This document shows, in pieces, positions 1 through 8,326 of a stretch of DNA of 64,000 nt (position 1 is its first letter; the number at the start of each line of letters is the position of its first letter). This stretch comes from Methylomonas rosea (GTDB lineage: Bacteria; Pseudomonadota; Gammaproteobacteria; Methylococcales; Methylomonadaceae): the NCBI RefSeq assembly GCF_024505055.1, contig NZ_JANIBL010000010.1, forward strand, positions 28,290-92,289. Reading direction: 5' to 3'. The position numbers and the translations under genes are program-made. The notes under the pieces are model-generated. The model did no database searches, had not been told where the DNA came from, and worked only from the letters and a program-made list of their open reading frames with translations.

Positions 1-2358
1 GTCAGCCTCCAACGCCAAATCGTTACTTACAACCAGCGCTTTTTTGAACTTTGGCAGTTGCCGAACACTGCGGTTGGAGAAGATAAAGACGATACAACGC
101 TTTTGAATTTAGCCATTAAGCAGCTAAAAAACCCCGGCGAGTTTTTCGACAAAGTCCAGGAGCTCTACAATCACCCGGATCAAGAAAGTTACGACCTGAT
201 CGAATTCAGCGACGGCCGGATTTTTGAACGCTATTCCAAGCCGCAAAGTATCGCCGACAACATTGTTGGCCGCGTATGGAGTTTTCGCGATGTCAGTAAT
301 CAATATCGTGCGGAGCAAGCATTACAACAGAAAGAATATTATCAGCGCGCATTGCTGGATAACATTCCGCATGCGATTTGGCTGAAAGATACCGAAAGTA
401 GATTGCTGGCGGTCAACCAGGAGTTCGCCAACGTATTTGCCGCCGAAAATCCGGAAGCCTTGGTGGGCAAAAATGATTTCGACATCGCCCCACCGGAACT
501 GGCCGAAAGTTATCTCGCCGATGACCGCCGCGTGCTGGCTTTAAGGGATAAGTTGATAGTCGAAGAAGAAATTGTTGATCGCGGCGTACGCAAATGGTTC
601 GAGACCTATAAAGCGCCGGTGATGGATGAGCAAGGCCAGTTGCTGGGTACAGTGGGTTTTGCCCGCGATATCAGCGAGCTGCGCAAAATCGAGGAAACCC
701 TGAGATTGGCGGCTCTGGTTTACCACAACAGCAGCGAAGCTATGATAGTGGTGGACAGCGATAATACCATCCTCAGCGTCAACCCCGCGTTTACCACGAT
801 GACCGGCTATACGCAGGAAGAGGTTGTCGGTAAAAATCCGCATATCCTCAGTTCCGGCGAACATGATGCGACGTTTTACCGAGAGCTATGGGCTGCGCTG
901 GATACTACCGGCGCTTGGCGTGGAGAAATAAAAAATCGCTGTAAGGACGGCCGCCTGTTCGTCGAAGAACTGGCCATCAACACCATCTATAACGCAGAAG
1001 GCAAGCCGCAACGCCGGGTTGCACTGTTTTCCGACATTACTCAACGCAAGCAATCCGAGGAACAAATCTGGCGGCAAGCCAACTTCGATCCGCTCACCGG
1101 TCTGCCTAATCGGCGCATGTTCCGCGACCGGCTGGAACTGGAAATCAAAAAAGCCCACCGTATGGGGCAATTGTTTGCACTGTTGTTTATCGACCTGGAC
1201 CGCTTCAAGGAAATCAACGATACGCTGGGCCACGACATGGGCGACAACTTACTGAAGGAAACCGCGCGGCGCTTGCAGACCTGTGTGCGGGAGTCCGACA
1301 CCGTGGCTCGCTTGGGCGGCGACGAATTCACGATTATCTTAAGCGAGCTGGATTGCATCGAAGTGTCCGAACCGATAGCTAAAAACCTGCTGCAAAAACT
1401 CAGTGCGCCGTTCAGCTTGGACGGCGAACTGGCTTATGTCTCCGCGAGTATCGGTATCACGTTTTATCCAAACGACAGTACCGATTTAAGCCAATTACAA
1501 AAAAATGCCGATCAGGCCATGTACGCCGCCAAAAATCAGGGCCGTAACAACTACCGCTTCTTTACCAAAGCCTTACAGGACGCACTGGAAGCTCGCGCCG
1601 CGATGCTCGGCGACTTACGTATCGCGCTGGCCAACGCGCAGTTTTTGCTGTGCTATCAACCTATCGTCGACTTGCTGAACGGCGAAGTCCACAAAGCGGA
1701 AGCTTTGCTACGCTGGCATCATCCAAAGCGTGGTTTGATTAGCCCGGCGGAATTCATACCGCTGGCGGAAGAAACCGGTTTAATCAGAGAAATCGGCGAT
1801 TGGGTATTCGAAACCGCGGCGCGACAAGTGCAAACTTGGCGGACCGCTATCAATCCCGAATTCCAAATCAGCGTCAACAAATCGCCGGTGCAGTTCCAAA
1901 GCCCGGAGCATGCCCCCGAAGACTGGTTCACCTATTTGGATCGACTGGGATTGTCCGGCCAAAGTATTGTGGTGGAAATTACCGAAGGCTTGCTGTTGGA
2001 CGCCAATCTCGCCGTGCACAATCATTTAATGGCATTCCGCGACGCGGGCATGCAAGTAGCGATAGACGACTTCGGCACCGGCTATTCGGCACTGTCCTAT
2101 CTGAAAAAATTCGACATCGATTATCTGAAGATTGACCAGTCGTTCGTCCGCAATTTATCAGCGAACTCGAACGACTATGTCCTCTGCGAAGCCATCATCG
2201 TGATGGCGCATAAATTGGGTTTAAAAGTCATCGCGGAAGGCGTGGAAACCGAGCAGCAACGCGATTTACTGAGCGCTATCGGTTGCGATTACGGCCAGGG
2301 CTATTTGTTTGCCAAACCGCTGCCGGCGGCATTGTTCGAACAGCAATTTGGTAAATAA
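1..2358 (+). CDS. PAS-GGDEF-EAL c-di-GMP turnover protein, 5' end outside window
   Basis: The frame is open from base 1 and the first residues already read as the middle of a PAS fold, so the true start is upstream and the N-terminus is cut. The 785 visible residues hold the rest of one PAS domain (to about 105), two more PAS domains (about 115-235 and 245-355), a diguanylate cyclase domain (about 365-525) with GGDEF at 439-443 preceded by an RESD inhibitory-site motif five residues before it, and an EAL phosphodiesterase domain (about 540-780) with EAL at 567-569, DDFGTGYS and EGVE. Both catalytic motifs are intact, so it may make and degrade c-di-GMP under control of the PAS sensors. No membrane segment is visible in this part; one may lie upstream. 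Confidence 0.95.
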   Translation, partial: VSLQRQIVTYNQRFFELWQLPNTAVGEDKDDTTLLNLAIKQLKNPGEFFDKVQELYNHPDQESYDLIEFSDGRIFERYSKPQSIADNIVGRVWSFRDVSNQYRAEQALQQKEYYQRALLDNIPHAIWLKDTESRLLAVNQEFANVFAAENPEALVGKNDFDIAPPELAESYLADDRRVLALRDKLIVEEEIVDRGVRKWFETYKAPVMDEQGQLLGTVGFARDISELRKIEETLRLAALVYHNSSEAMIVVDSDNTILSVNPAFTTMTGYTQEEVVGKNPHILSSGEHDATFYRELWAALDTTGAWRGEIKNRCKDGRLFVEELAINTIYNAEGKPQRRVALFSDITQRKQSEEQIWRQANFDPLTGLPNRRMFRDRLELEIKKAHRMGQLFALLFIDLDRFKEINDTLGHDMGDNLLKETARRLQTCVRESDTVARLGGDEFTIILSELDCIEVSEPIAKNLLQKLSAPFSLDGELAYVSASIGITFYPNDSTDLSQLQKNADQAMYAAKNQGRNNYRFFTKALQDALEARAAMLGDLRIALANAQFLLCYQPIVDLLNGEVHKAEALLRWHHPKRGLISPAEFIPLAEETGLIREIGDWVFETAARQVQTWRTAINPEFQISVNKSPVQFQSPEHAPEDWFTYLDRLGLSGQSIVVEITEGLLLDANLAVHNHLMAFRDAGMQVAIDDFGTGYSALSYLKKFDIDYLKIDQSFVRNLSANSNDYVLCEAIIVMAHKLGLKVIAEGVETEQQRDLLSAIGCDYGQGYLFAKPLPAALFEQQFGK

Positions 2359-2395
2359 AGATAGCGGACTCCCATCGCTCGCCGACGCCAATGCA

Positions 2396-2466
2396 GTATT
2401 GACCTGACACTTTGTTATCGCACTCGCTCCCGCGCAGGCGGGAGCCCGGTGGCTACACCGGCTTTC
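2396..2466. repeat. REP-like hairpin repeat, copy 1
   Basis: A perfect 8-bp stem (2426-2433 with 2438-2445, loop gcag) is followed by a second small stem ccggtg/caccgg. The sequence GCTCCCGCG.AGGCGGGAGC and a TATTGACC-like left end recur at 60144-60195 and, diverged, at 56281-56332. It lies just after the GGDEF-EAL gene and may also act as its transcription end, although no T-run follows. Confidence 0.65.
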
Positions 2467-2557
2467 GGTTTATGCAGAAATGCCGGCCACAGAGATCTTA
2501 TTGACGGGTTGATACATCAGCAGTATCGGGCGAGTTTACCGTCCCATTCGCTGCATC

Positions 2558-3706
2558 CTAAACCGGACTAATCACCACGCCATCAGGCTTCAAGCTCAAG
2601 GTAAAGTCGCCGCGCAATAAGCCCTGCAACTCCCGGCCGGCCATGTTGTAACGCCAGCCATGCAACAACAGGCAATCCTCGTCGCCGGACAGTAATAGTT
2701 CCAAATCCTTGCGGGTAGCCAAGATGATGGGATTCAGGGAATTTTCCTCGGCGCGAATTCTGACCACTGCGCTGAGTACATCCAGTATCGCTTCATGCTG
2801 CTGGGTTTTCTTGCCGGCTTGATCTTTTTCAGCCAGGGGTTTGGGCGGACGTTGTTTGGCGCTATCGATCAATTCGCAAATCGTTTTGCCGTAACGATTG
2901 ACGGTACGGTCGTTGATGTTACGAATCTTAGCTAGATCGGCCAAGGTCACGGGTTGCAATTTGCCCAGTTCCAGCAGCAAATCGTCCTGCAACAGCCAAC
3001 TGCGCGGTTTATTTTCTTGCTGCGCGGTACGTTCGCGCCATTCGGTCAGGCTTTGCATGATGGACAATTGCTTGCCGGTCAGTTTGTTTTTGCCGCGAAT
3101 CTTCAACCAGGCATTTTCCGGCGATAATTGGTACAACTCCGGATCGTTCAACAAGGCAAAATCGCTCTCCAACCAGCTTGAGCGCCCCAATTTCTCGAGT
3201 TGCTCGCACATGATTTTGTAGATCTTGCACAGGTAAATCACATCGTCGGCGGCATACTGAATTTGATCCTCGCTCAAGGGCCGTTCCGACCAGTCGGTAC
3301 GAGTATGCGCCTTGCTGAGATTGACGTTCAGAAAGCTGGACACCAGCATTGCATAACCCGGGTTTTCCTGAAAACCCAGCAGCGGCGCGGCTATTTGGGT
3401 ATCGAAAATCGGCCCGGGAATTTTGCCGGTAATCTGGTAAAAAATTTCCAGATCCTGCCGGCAGGAATGCAACACTTTGACAATATTGGGATTGTAAATT
3501 GCCTCTAACAACGGGGTTAAATCGGCTATCGCCAAGGGATCGACACAAGCCACCCAGCCCGGCGCGGCTATTTGCAATAAACAAAATTTGGGGTAATAGG
3601 TTTTTTCGCGGAGAAATTCGGTGTCCAGAGCTATCCATGGCTCCTGGCTGATTAGTTGGCAAAGGCTATCGAGTTGATCCGGGCGGTTAATATATTGAAT
3701 AGTCAT
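2558..3706 (-). CDS. rnd: Ribonuclease D
   Basis: A 382-residue 3'-5' exoribonuclease that trims tRNA precursors and other small RNAs. The N-terminal DEDD exonuclease domain (about 1-170) shows the DTEFLREKTYYP first motif and the YAADDVIYL third motif. One or two HRDC domains follow (about 205-290 and beyond), with the typical segment around ENKPRSWLLQDDLL. Length agrees with E. coli RNase D. It starts with ATG at 3706 and stands alone, divergent from the TonB-dependent receptor gene. Confidence 0.95.
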   Translation of the reverse strand: MTIQYINRPDQLDSLCQLISQEPWIALDTEFLREKTYYPKFCLLQIAAPGWVACVDPLAIADLTPLLEAIYNPNIVKVLHSCRQDLEIFYQITGKIPGPIFDTQIAAPLLGFQENPGYAMLVSSFLNVNLSKAHTRTDWSERPLSEDQIQYAADDVIYLCKIYKIMCEQLEKLGRSSWLESDFALLNDPELYQLSPENAWLKIRGKNKLTGKQLSIMQSLTEWRERTAQQENKPRSWLLQDDLLLELGKLQPVTLADLAKIRNINDRTVNRYGKTICELIDSAKQRPPKPLAEKDQAGKKTQQHEAILDVLSAVVRIRAEENSLNPIILATRKDLELLLSGDEDCLLLHGWRYNMAGRELQGLLRGDFTLSLKPDGVVISPV

Positions 3707-4113
3707 AGTCGCTATGGCAATTAACAGGGCTTGCCGAAAAACGGCGTGACTGCGTATTTTACCCCGTCGGGACGTTATTGACTTAAATATTCCCGACTAG
3801 TGAGCTGCTTCAGCTGAATCAAAAATCCCGCCATGCCCGCGGGGAAGCGAGCATCCAGTGCCATGAATGGTAAGCATCGAGACCCCTGCACGCTGGATTT
3901 CCGCATTCCCCTTGTGCCCCACAGACGATATGCCGAAATGACAGTTTTGACGATGTGCGAGGCATGCCGCTGAAGCAGCTTGCAATTAGAAATATTCCAA
4001 AATTTGCCGACCCGATGCGAAACAGGAATTTTTCCTTTTTATTTCCAGGAATGGAACCCCCGGCCCAGCTTGTTTACCATGCCGCTTTTGTTTTGTATTA
4101 CTCAGGTAAAGTT
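3707..4113. other. 407-bp intergenic region with terminal inverted repeats
   Basis: No convincing gene lies between rnd and the TonB-dependent receptor. A 12-bp inverted repeat, AGCTGCTTCAGC at 3803-3814 and its exact complement at 3969-3980, encloses about 178 bp containing two further weakly complementary stretches around GCATCCAGTGC and GCACGCTGGAT. It could be a miniature non-autonomous element or a degenerate palindromic repeat. The last 130 bp must carry the receptor leader; no known riboswitch was recognised. Confidence 0.45.
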
Positions 4114-6441
4114 ATGAAAAAAGTTGCGCTAGGTGTGCTGCCATTGTTCAGCATGCTGCCCTTAGCCGAAGCCATAGCCGCGGAAGTCGCGACTAATCTG
4201 GAGGAAGTGGAGGTCGTGGCGGTAACGCCTTTACAATTCGGCGGCGTCGATATCAATAAAATTCCGGCGAATGTACAAACCGTGTCAGCCGAAAAATTGC
4301 AAGAAGCCCAAGCCCTGTCTTTGGCGGACTACATGAACCGCTACCTAGGCAGCGTGAATATCAACGATGCGCAAAACAACCCCTTGCAACCGGATGTGCA
4401 ATACCGCGGCTTCAGTGCTTCGCCGTTAATGGGTTTACCGCAAGGTCTGGCTACGTATGTTAACGGTATTCGTTTCAATGAGCCCTTCGGCGACATGATC
4501 AATTGGGATTTAATCCCCAGCGGCGCCATCGACAATATGAGTTTACAGCCGGCATCGAATCCGGCGTTTGGTTTGAACGCCTTGGGCGGCTCGATCAACA
4601 TCAACACCAAGACCGGATTCTCGGCGCCCGGCCATAGTTTCGAGGCCCAAGGCGGCTCTTGGGACCGTCATTCCGAAGAGGTCACCAGCGGTTGGAACAA
4701 CGGGACCTGGGGCTATTTCCTGGACGCCAAGTATTTCAACGAAAAAGGCTGGCGCGCACATTCGCCTAGCGAAGCCAAGCAAGGCTTCGGCACCTTGAGC
4801 TGGCGCGGCGTTAAATCTGGCCTGGATTTAAGCATCGCCGGCAGCGACAACACTTTGCGCGGCAATGGCGCCCTACCCCAGGAAATGCTGGCATTCGGCC
4901 GCGATCAAGTATTTACGCATCCTGACATCACCCGTAACCGGATGATGCTGGTATCGTTGGCCGGCGATACCTGGTTAAACAACCAAAATCAGTTATCGGG
5001 CACCATGTATTATCGGCGTAATAAGATCGGCACGTATAACGGCGATGGTAGCGAGTTTGGCGAATGTATTGACGAAGGCGCTGGCGAAGACGACTTTTTG
5101 TGTGCAGAATCCGGCGGCGAGTTGGACGATGAGGGCTTGTTCGACCTCGGCGGCAATAATATAGCCGCCTCACCAGCGGTCGAGGGCGGCACCATCAACA
5201 CCTCCAGCACGCTGCAACAATCGTTCGGTTTCGCCTTGCAAAACGCTTTCGACCACAAAATATTCGGCCGCAACAACCACCTGGTAGGCGGAGCCAGTTT
5301 CGACTACGGTAACGCCCGCTATCATGCCGACACCCAGCTTGGTTCGTTAACCGCCGACCGAGGAGTTTCCGGGGGCGGGGTATTGCTGCAAGATGCGCAT
5401 GTCCGTCTGACTACCGAGACCGATCACTACGGGGTGTTTTTAACCGACACCTATTCACTGACGGACAAGTTGGATCTGACCGTATCCGGCCGTTACAACC
5501 AGTCGCATATCAAATTGCGCGACCATTACGGCAACGACCTGAATGGCTCTCATTCCTTTGATCGTTTCAATCCGGCGGCGGGATTGACGTACGCCTTTAT
5601 GCCGGAATTGACTTTTTACGGTAACTACAGCGAATCGTCGCGCGTGCCGACACCGATGGAGTTAAGCTGCGCCAACCCTGATGACCCGTGCCGTTTGCCT
5701 AATGCCTTCGTATCCGATCCGCCTCTAAAACAAGTCGTCGCCAATACCTTCGAAACCGGTGTGCGTGGCCGTTTAAAAAACCTGCTGCCGGGCTATATGG
5801 ACTGGAATTTGGCTTTATTCCGCACCATCAACAATAACGACATCATTTTCAAAAGTACCGGCGGCGTCGGCAGCAATGTCGGTTATTTCGACAATGTCGG
5901 CTCTACATTACGGCAAGGTGTGGAAGCGGGGTTGTCGGGTAATTTTTACGAGCGCTGGCGCTGGTCTAGCCATTACACCTATATCGATGCCAGCTTCGAA
6001 ACCCCGTTTCTGGGCAGCAGTCCTAACAACCCTATGAATGACGGCGGGAATATTCAAGTGAACGGTGGCGATAAAATTCCCGGCATTCCCGCCCATCAGT
6101 TCAAGTTCAGCACCGACTTCGACATTGTCTCCGCCTGGACTTTGGGAATGGATATGAATTACAACAGCTCGCAATATCTGCGCGGCGACGAAGCCAATTT
6201 GACCGCTAAGCTACCCGGATTCGTAGTATTTAATTTACGTAGCGAATATCGCTTCAACAAAAACGTCGCTCTGTTCGGTAAAGTAAGCAACTTGTTCGAC
6301 CGTCAATATGCCAATTTCGGCACGTGGGGCAATACTGGCGATGTGCTCGACGGCGTGGGATTGCCTGGCGACCAACAAAGTCGCTTTGTTGGTGTAGGCG
6401 CTCCGCGCGCGGCCTGGATAGGTATTCGACTGACGATGTAG
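4114..6441 (+). CDS. TonB-dependent outer-membrane receptor
   Basis: A 775-residue receptor taking up an unidentified ligand with TonB-ExbBD energy. I start at ATG 4114 because it gives a clear signal peptide (MKKVALGVLPLFSMLPLAEA) with an AGG-type ribosome site; the longer frame upstream has no such signal. A TonB-box-like stretch EEVEVVAV precedes the plug (about 40-160), which carries RGF.ASP..G.PQGL and FGDMINWDLIP. The beta-barrel ends in a conserved C-terminal strand (AAWIGIRLTM). A loop around 310-350 is very rich in Asp/Glu and contains C318 and C330; another loop holds C519 and C526. No transporter genes are adjacent, so the substrate (metal, siderophore or other) is open. Confidence 0.92.
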   Translation: MKKVALGVLPLFSMLPLAEAIAAEVATNLEEVEVVAVTPLQFGGVDINKIPANVQTVSAEKLQEAQALSLADYMNRYLGSVNINDAQNNPLQPDVQYRGFSASPLMGLPQGLATYVNGIRFNEPFGDMINWDLIPSGAIDNMSLQPASNPAFGLNALGGSININTKTGFSAPGHSFEAQGGSWDRHSEEVTSGWNNGTWGYFLDAKYFNEKGWRAHSPSEAKQGFGTLSWRGVKSGLDLSIAGSDNTLRGNGALPQEMLAFGRDQVFTHPDITRNRMMLVSLAGDTWLNNQNQLSGTMYYRRNKIGTYNGDGSEFGECIDEGAGEDDFLCAESGGELDDEGLFDLGGNNIAASPAVEGGTINTSSTLQQSFGFALQNAFDHKIFGRNNHLVGGASFDYGNARYHADTQLGSLTADRGVSGGGVLLQDAHVRLTTETDHYGVFLTDTYSLTDKLDLTVSGRYNQSHIKLRDHYGNDLNGSHSFDRFNPAAGLTYAFMPELTFYGNYSESSRVPTPMELSCANPDDPCRLPNAFVSDPPLKQVVANTFETGVRGRLKNLLPGYMDWNLALFRTINNNDIIFKSTGGVGSNVGYFDNVGSTLRQGVEAGLSGNFYERWRWSSHYTYIDASFETPFLGSSPNNPMNDGGNIQVNGGDKIPGIPAHQFKFSTDFDIVSAWTLGMDMNYNSSQYLRGDEANLTAKLPGFVVFNLRSEYRFNKNVALFGKVSNLFDRQYANFGTWGNTGDVLDGVGLPGDQQSRFVGVGAPRAAWIGIRLTM

Positions 6442-6462
6442 GCCACGCTTACGCTTAGCCGC

Positions 6463-6494
6463 AGGAAAACGGCTGATGTCTTAGCCGTTTTCCT
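6463..6494. terminator. Bidirectional hairpin between convergent genes
   Basis: AGGAAAACGGCT at 6463-6474 pairs perfectly with AGCCGTTTTCCT at 6483-6494 (12 bp, 8-nt loop). It sits 21 nt after the receptor stop and overlaps the last codons of the convergent RNA-binding gene, so it can end transcription from both sides. The T-stretch is short and partly inside the stem. Confidence 0.6.
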
Positions 6495-7026
6495 CGTCTA
6501 GTTGATTGTTGTTACGGGTCTGTCTGAATTTATTCGGCTTGATGCGTTTGATATTGAGGCGATGCGGTCCTATGGACGCTTCGGTCAATAACTGAAAAAT
6601 ATCCGCCGGCATGCCGTCCGGCAACTCCACCAGTGTATGGGTATCGCGAATGTCGATACGCCCGATGCGCTTTTTATCTACACCGGACTCTTCAACCAAT
6701 ACCGCCTGAATATCGTCACGGCTAACCTGATGCTGACTACCGACGGCCAGGCGATAACGCACCATTTTGCCGTTTGCATGCGGACCGCGACTGTGAGGCT
6801 GCGGTAGAGGGACCAACAGCTTGGGCTGTTGTGTATGGGCCGGATACAAGTTTGGTTGGCTCAAATAAACCAAGGCCGCAGCGCAAGTCAGTAGATCTAT
6901 ATCCAATTCGGCAGCGGTACGTTGAATCAACTCCCGATGCAGGGTCAGGTCTTCTTCGGTGACGATGCGCTGCAAGCGTCTTTTAAACTTGTCTTCCTTA
7001 CGACTTTCGACAGAGAAAGCGTTCAT
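6481..7026 (-). CDS. Stand-alone DeaD/DbpA-type RNA-binding tail protein (no helicase core)
   Basis: A 181-residue protein matching only the C-terminal part of DEAD-box helicases of the DeaD/CsdA type. Residues about 10-60 (FKRRLQRIVTEEDLTLHREL onward) resemble the DeaD dimerisation region, and about 88-163 the DbpA RNA-binding fold (RYRLAVG, GRIDIRDTHTLVELPDGMP, LNIKRI). No DEAD box, Walker motif or helicase motif VI is present. The start has its own AGGGA ribosome site, which overlaps the surA stop codon, and the gene is 6 nt downstream of surA, so it looks like an expressed protein rather than a fragment. Inference: an RNA-binding accessory factor for ribosome assembly or mRNA, co-expressed with outer-membrane biogenesis genes. 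Confidence 0.85.
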   Translation of the reverse strand: MNAFSVESRKEDKFKRRLQRIVTEEDLTLHRELIQRTAAELDIDLLTCAAALVYLSQPNLYPAHTQQPKLLVPLPQPHSRGPHANGKMVRYRLAVGSQHQVSRDDIQAVLVEESGVDKKRIGRIDIRDTHTLVELPDGMPADIFQLLTEASIGPHRLNIKRIKPNKFRQTRNNNQLDEENG

Positions 7027-7032
7027 GTTCCC

Positions 7033-8319
7033 TTACAGTCTATCCAGATCGATTTCCACGAAAGCCTCGTCGCGCAAGCGCCGCAACCATAACTCGGTTT
7101 CTTCCTCGATTTTACGCTTACGGATTTCATCGCGAATCTTGTCTTTTTTGAATTGCTCGCTGTTATCCTGATTTTCGCGGCCCAACACCTGGATCATGTG
7201 CCAACCGAACTGGGTTTGCACCGGCTGACTAATCTCGTTAATCGCCAGCTTGTTCATGGCTTCCTCGAAAGGCGGCACCAAGGCGCCCGGACCGACCCAG
7301 TCCAGCGAACCGCCGTTAATCGCCGACCCTTTGTCGTCGGAATGCGCGCGCGCCAAGTTGGCAAAATCGTCGCCGTCGTTGATCCGCTCTCTAAGCGCCA
7401 CCAAACGCTTTTGCGCTTCGGCGTCGTCCACCAATTCATTAGTCTTAATCAGAATGTGCCTGACCTTGGTTTTGGTAACGATATGCTGCCCGGCACCCTC
7501 GGTTTCCAGCATTTTGATGATGTGAAAACCGCTGGGACTGCGAATCGCTTCGGAGACATCGCCTTGGTTCATCGTCGTGACAACTTCGGTGAACAGCGAA
7601 GGAATTTGACCGATGCTGCGCCAACCCAGATCGCCGCCTTTCAGGGCGTTATCGTCGTCGGAAACACTCACCGCGACTTGTTTGAAATCCTTGCCGCCGC
7701 GTAAATCGGCGATGACTTGATCGGCTTTGTCCTTGGCTTTTTGAATCGCGGTGGCCGAAGCCGCCTCCGACACCGCGATTAGAATATGCCCCAAATGATA
7801 CTGGGAGTTGCTCTGCCCGGCTTTGCTCTGGGTTTCCATGTAATGCAACACTTCAGCATCGGTGACCTTGACCCGCGAACCGATCTCCCGCCCGCGCAGC
7901 TGATTGATGATAATTTCGTTGCGTAGATTATCCTCGAAAGCTTTGTATTCCATGCCTTGTTTGGCCAACTCGTTACGAAAACTTTCAACCGACAAGCCGT
8001 TGCGGCTGGCTATATCAGCGACTGAAGCGCTAAGCATCTCATCGCTGACCTGTACGCCCGATTTAGCCGCCAGTTGCCGTTGCAGTTTATCGACCACCAT
8101 GCGTTCCAACACCTGTTTGCGTAAGACGAATTCGGGCGGCATCGCCACATTGCTACTGCTCAATTTGTTGGTAATGGCAGCCACTTCGTTATTGAGCTCG
8201 CGTTCCAGAATCACATCTTCTTCCACCACTGCCACTATCCGGTCCAATACTTGGGCCTGACCCGGAGCGATATAAGCACCCAGTAGCAAACAGAAAATCA
8301 CTAACCATTTTTTTATCAT
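7033..8319 (-). CDS. surA: Periplasmic chaperone / peptidyl-prolyl isomerase SurA
   Basis: SurA escorts unfolded outer-membrane proteins across the periplasm to the BAM complex. The 428 residues comprise a signal peptide (IKKWLVIFCLLLGAYIAPG), the SurA N-terminal chaperone domain, and two parvulin domains (about 170-275 and 285-385), each with the HILI / GG.LGW or GGSLDWVGPG / GWH signature. ATG 8319 is chosen over an in-frame TTG at 8334 that overlaps the lptD stop and would lengthen the signal peptide. It is the second gene of a leftward lptD-surA operon; LptD is itself a SurA-dependent client. Confidence 0.96.
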   Translation of the reverse strand: MIKKWLVIFCLLLGAYIAPGQAQVLDRIVAVVEEDVILERELNNEVAAITNKLSSSNVAMPPEFVLRKQVLERMVVDKLQRQLAAKSGVQVSDEMLSASVADIASRNGLSVESFRNELAKQGMEYKAFEDNLRNEIIINQLRGREIGSRVKVTDAEVLHYMETQSKAGQSNSQYHLGHILIAVSEAASATAIQKAKDKADQVIADLRGGKDFKQVAVSVSDDDNALKGGDLGWRSIGQIPSLFTEVVTTMNQGDVSEAIRSPSGFHIIKMLETEGAGQHIVTKTKVRHILIKTNELVDDAEAQKRLVALRERINDGDDFANLARAHSDDKGSAINGGSLDWVGPGALVPPFEEAMNKLAINEISQPVQTQFGWHMIQVLGRENQDNSEQFKKDKIRDEIRKRKIEEETELWLRRLRDEAFVEIDLDRL

Positions 8320-8326
8320 GCGTTGC

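Noticed and set aside
3009..3662. 217-residue open frame on - strand
   Set aside because: Overlaps rnd in another frame of the same strand; rnd has all family motifs.
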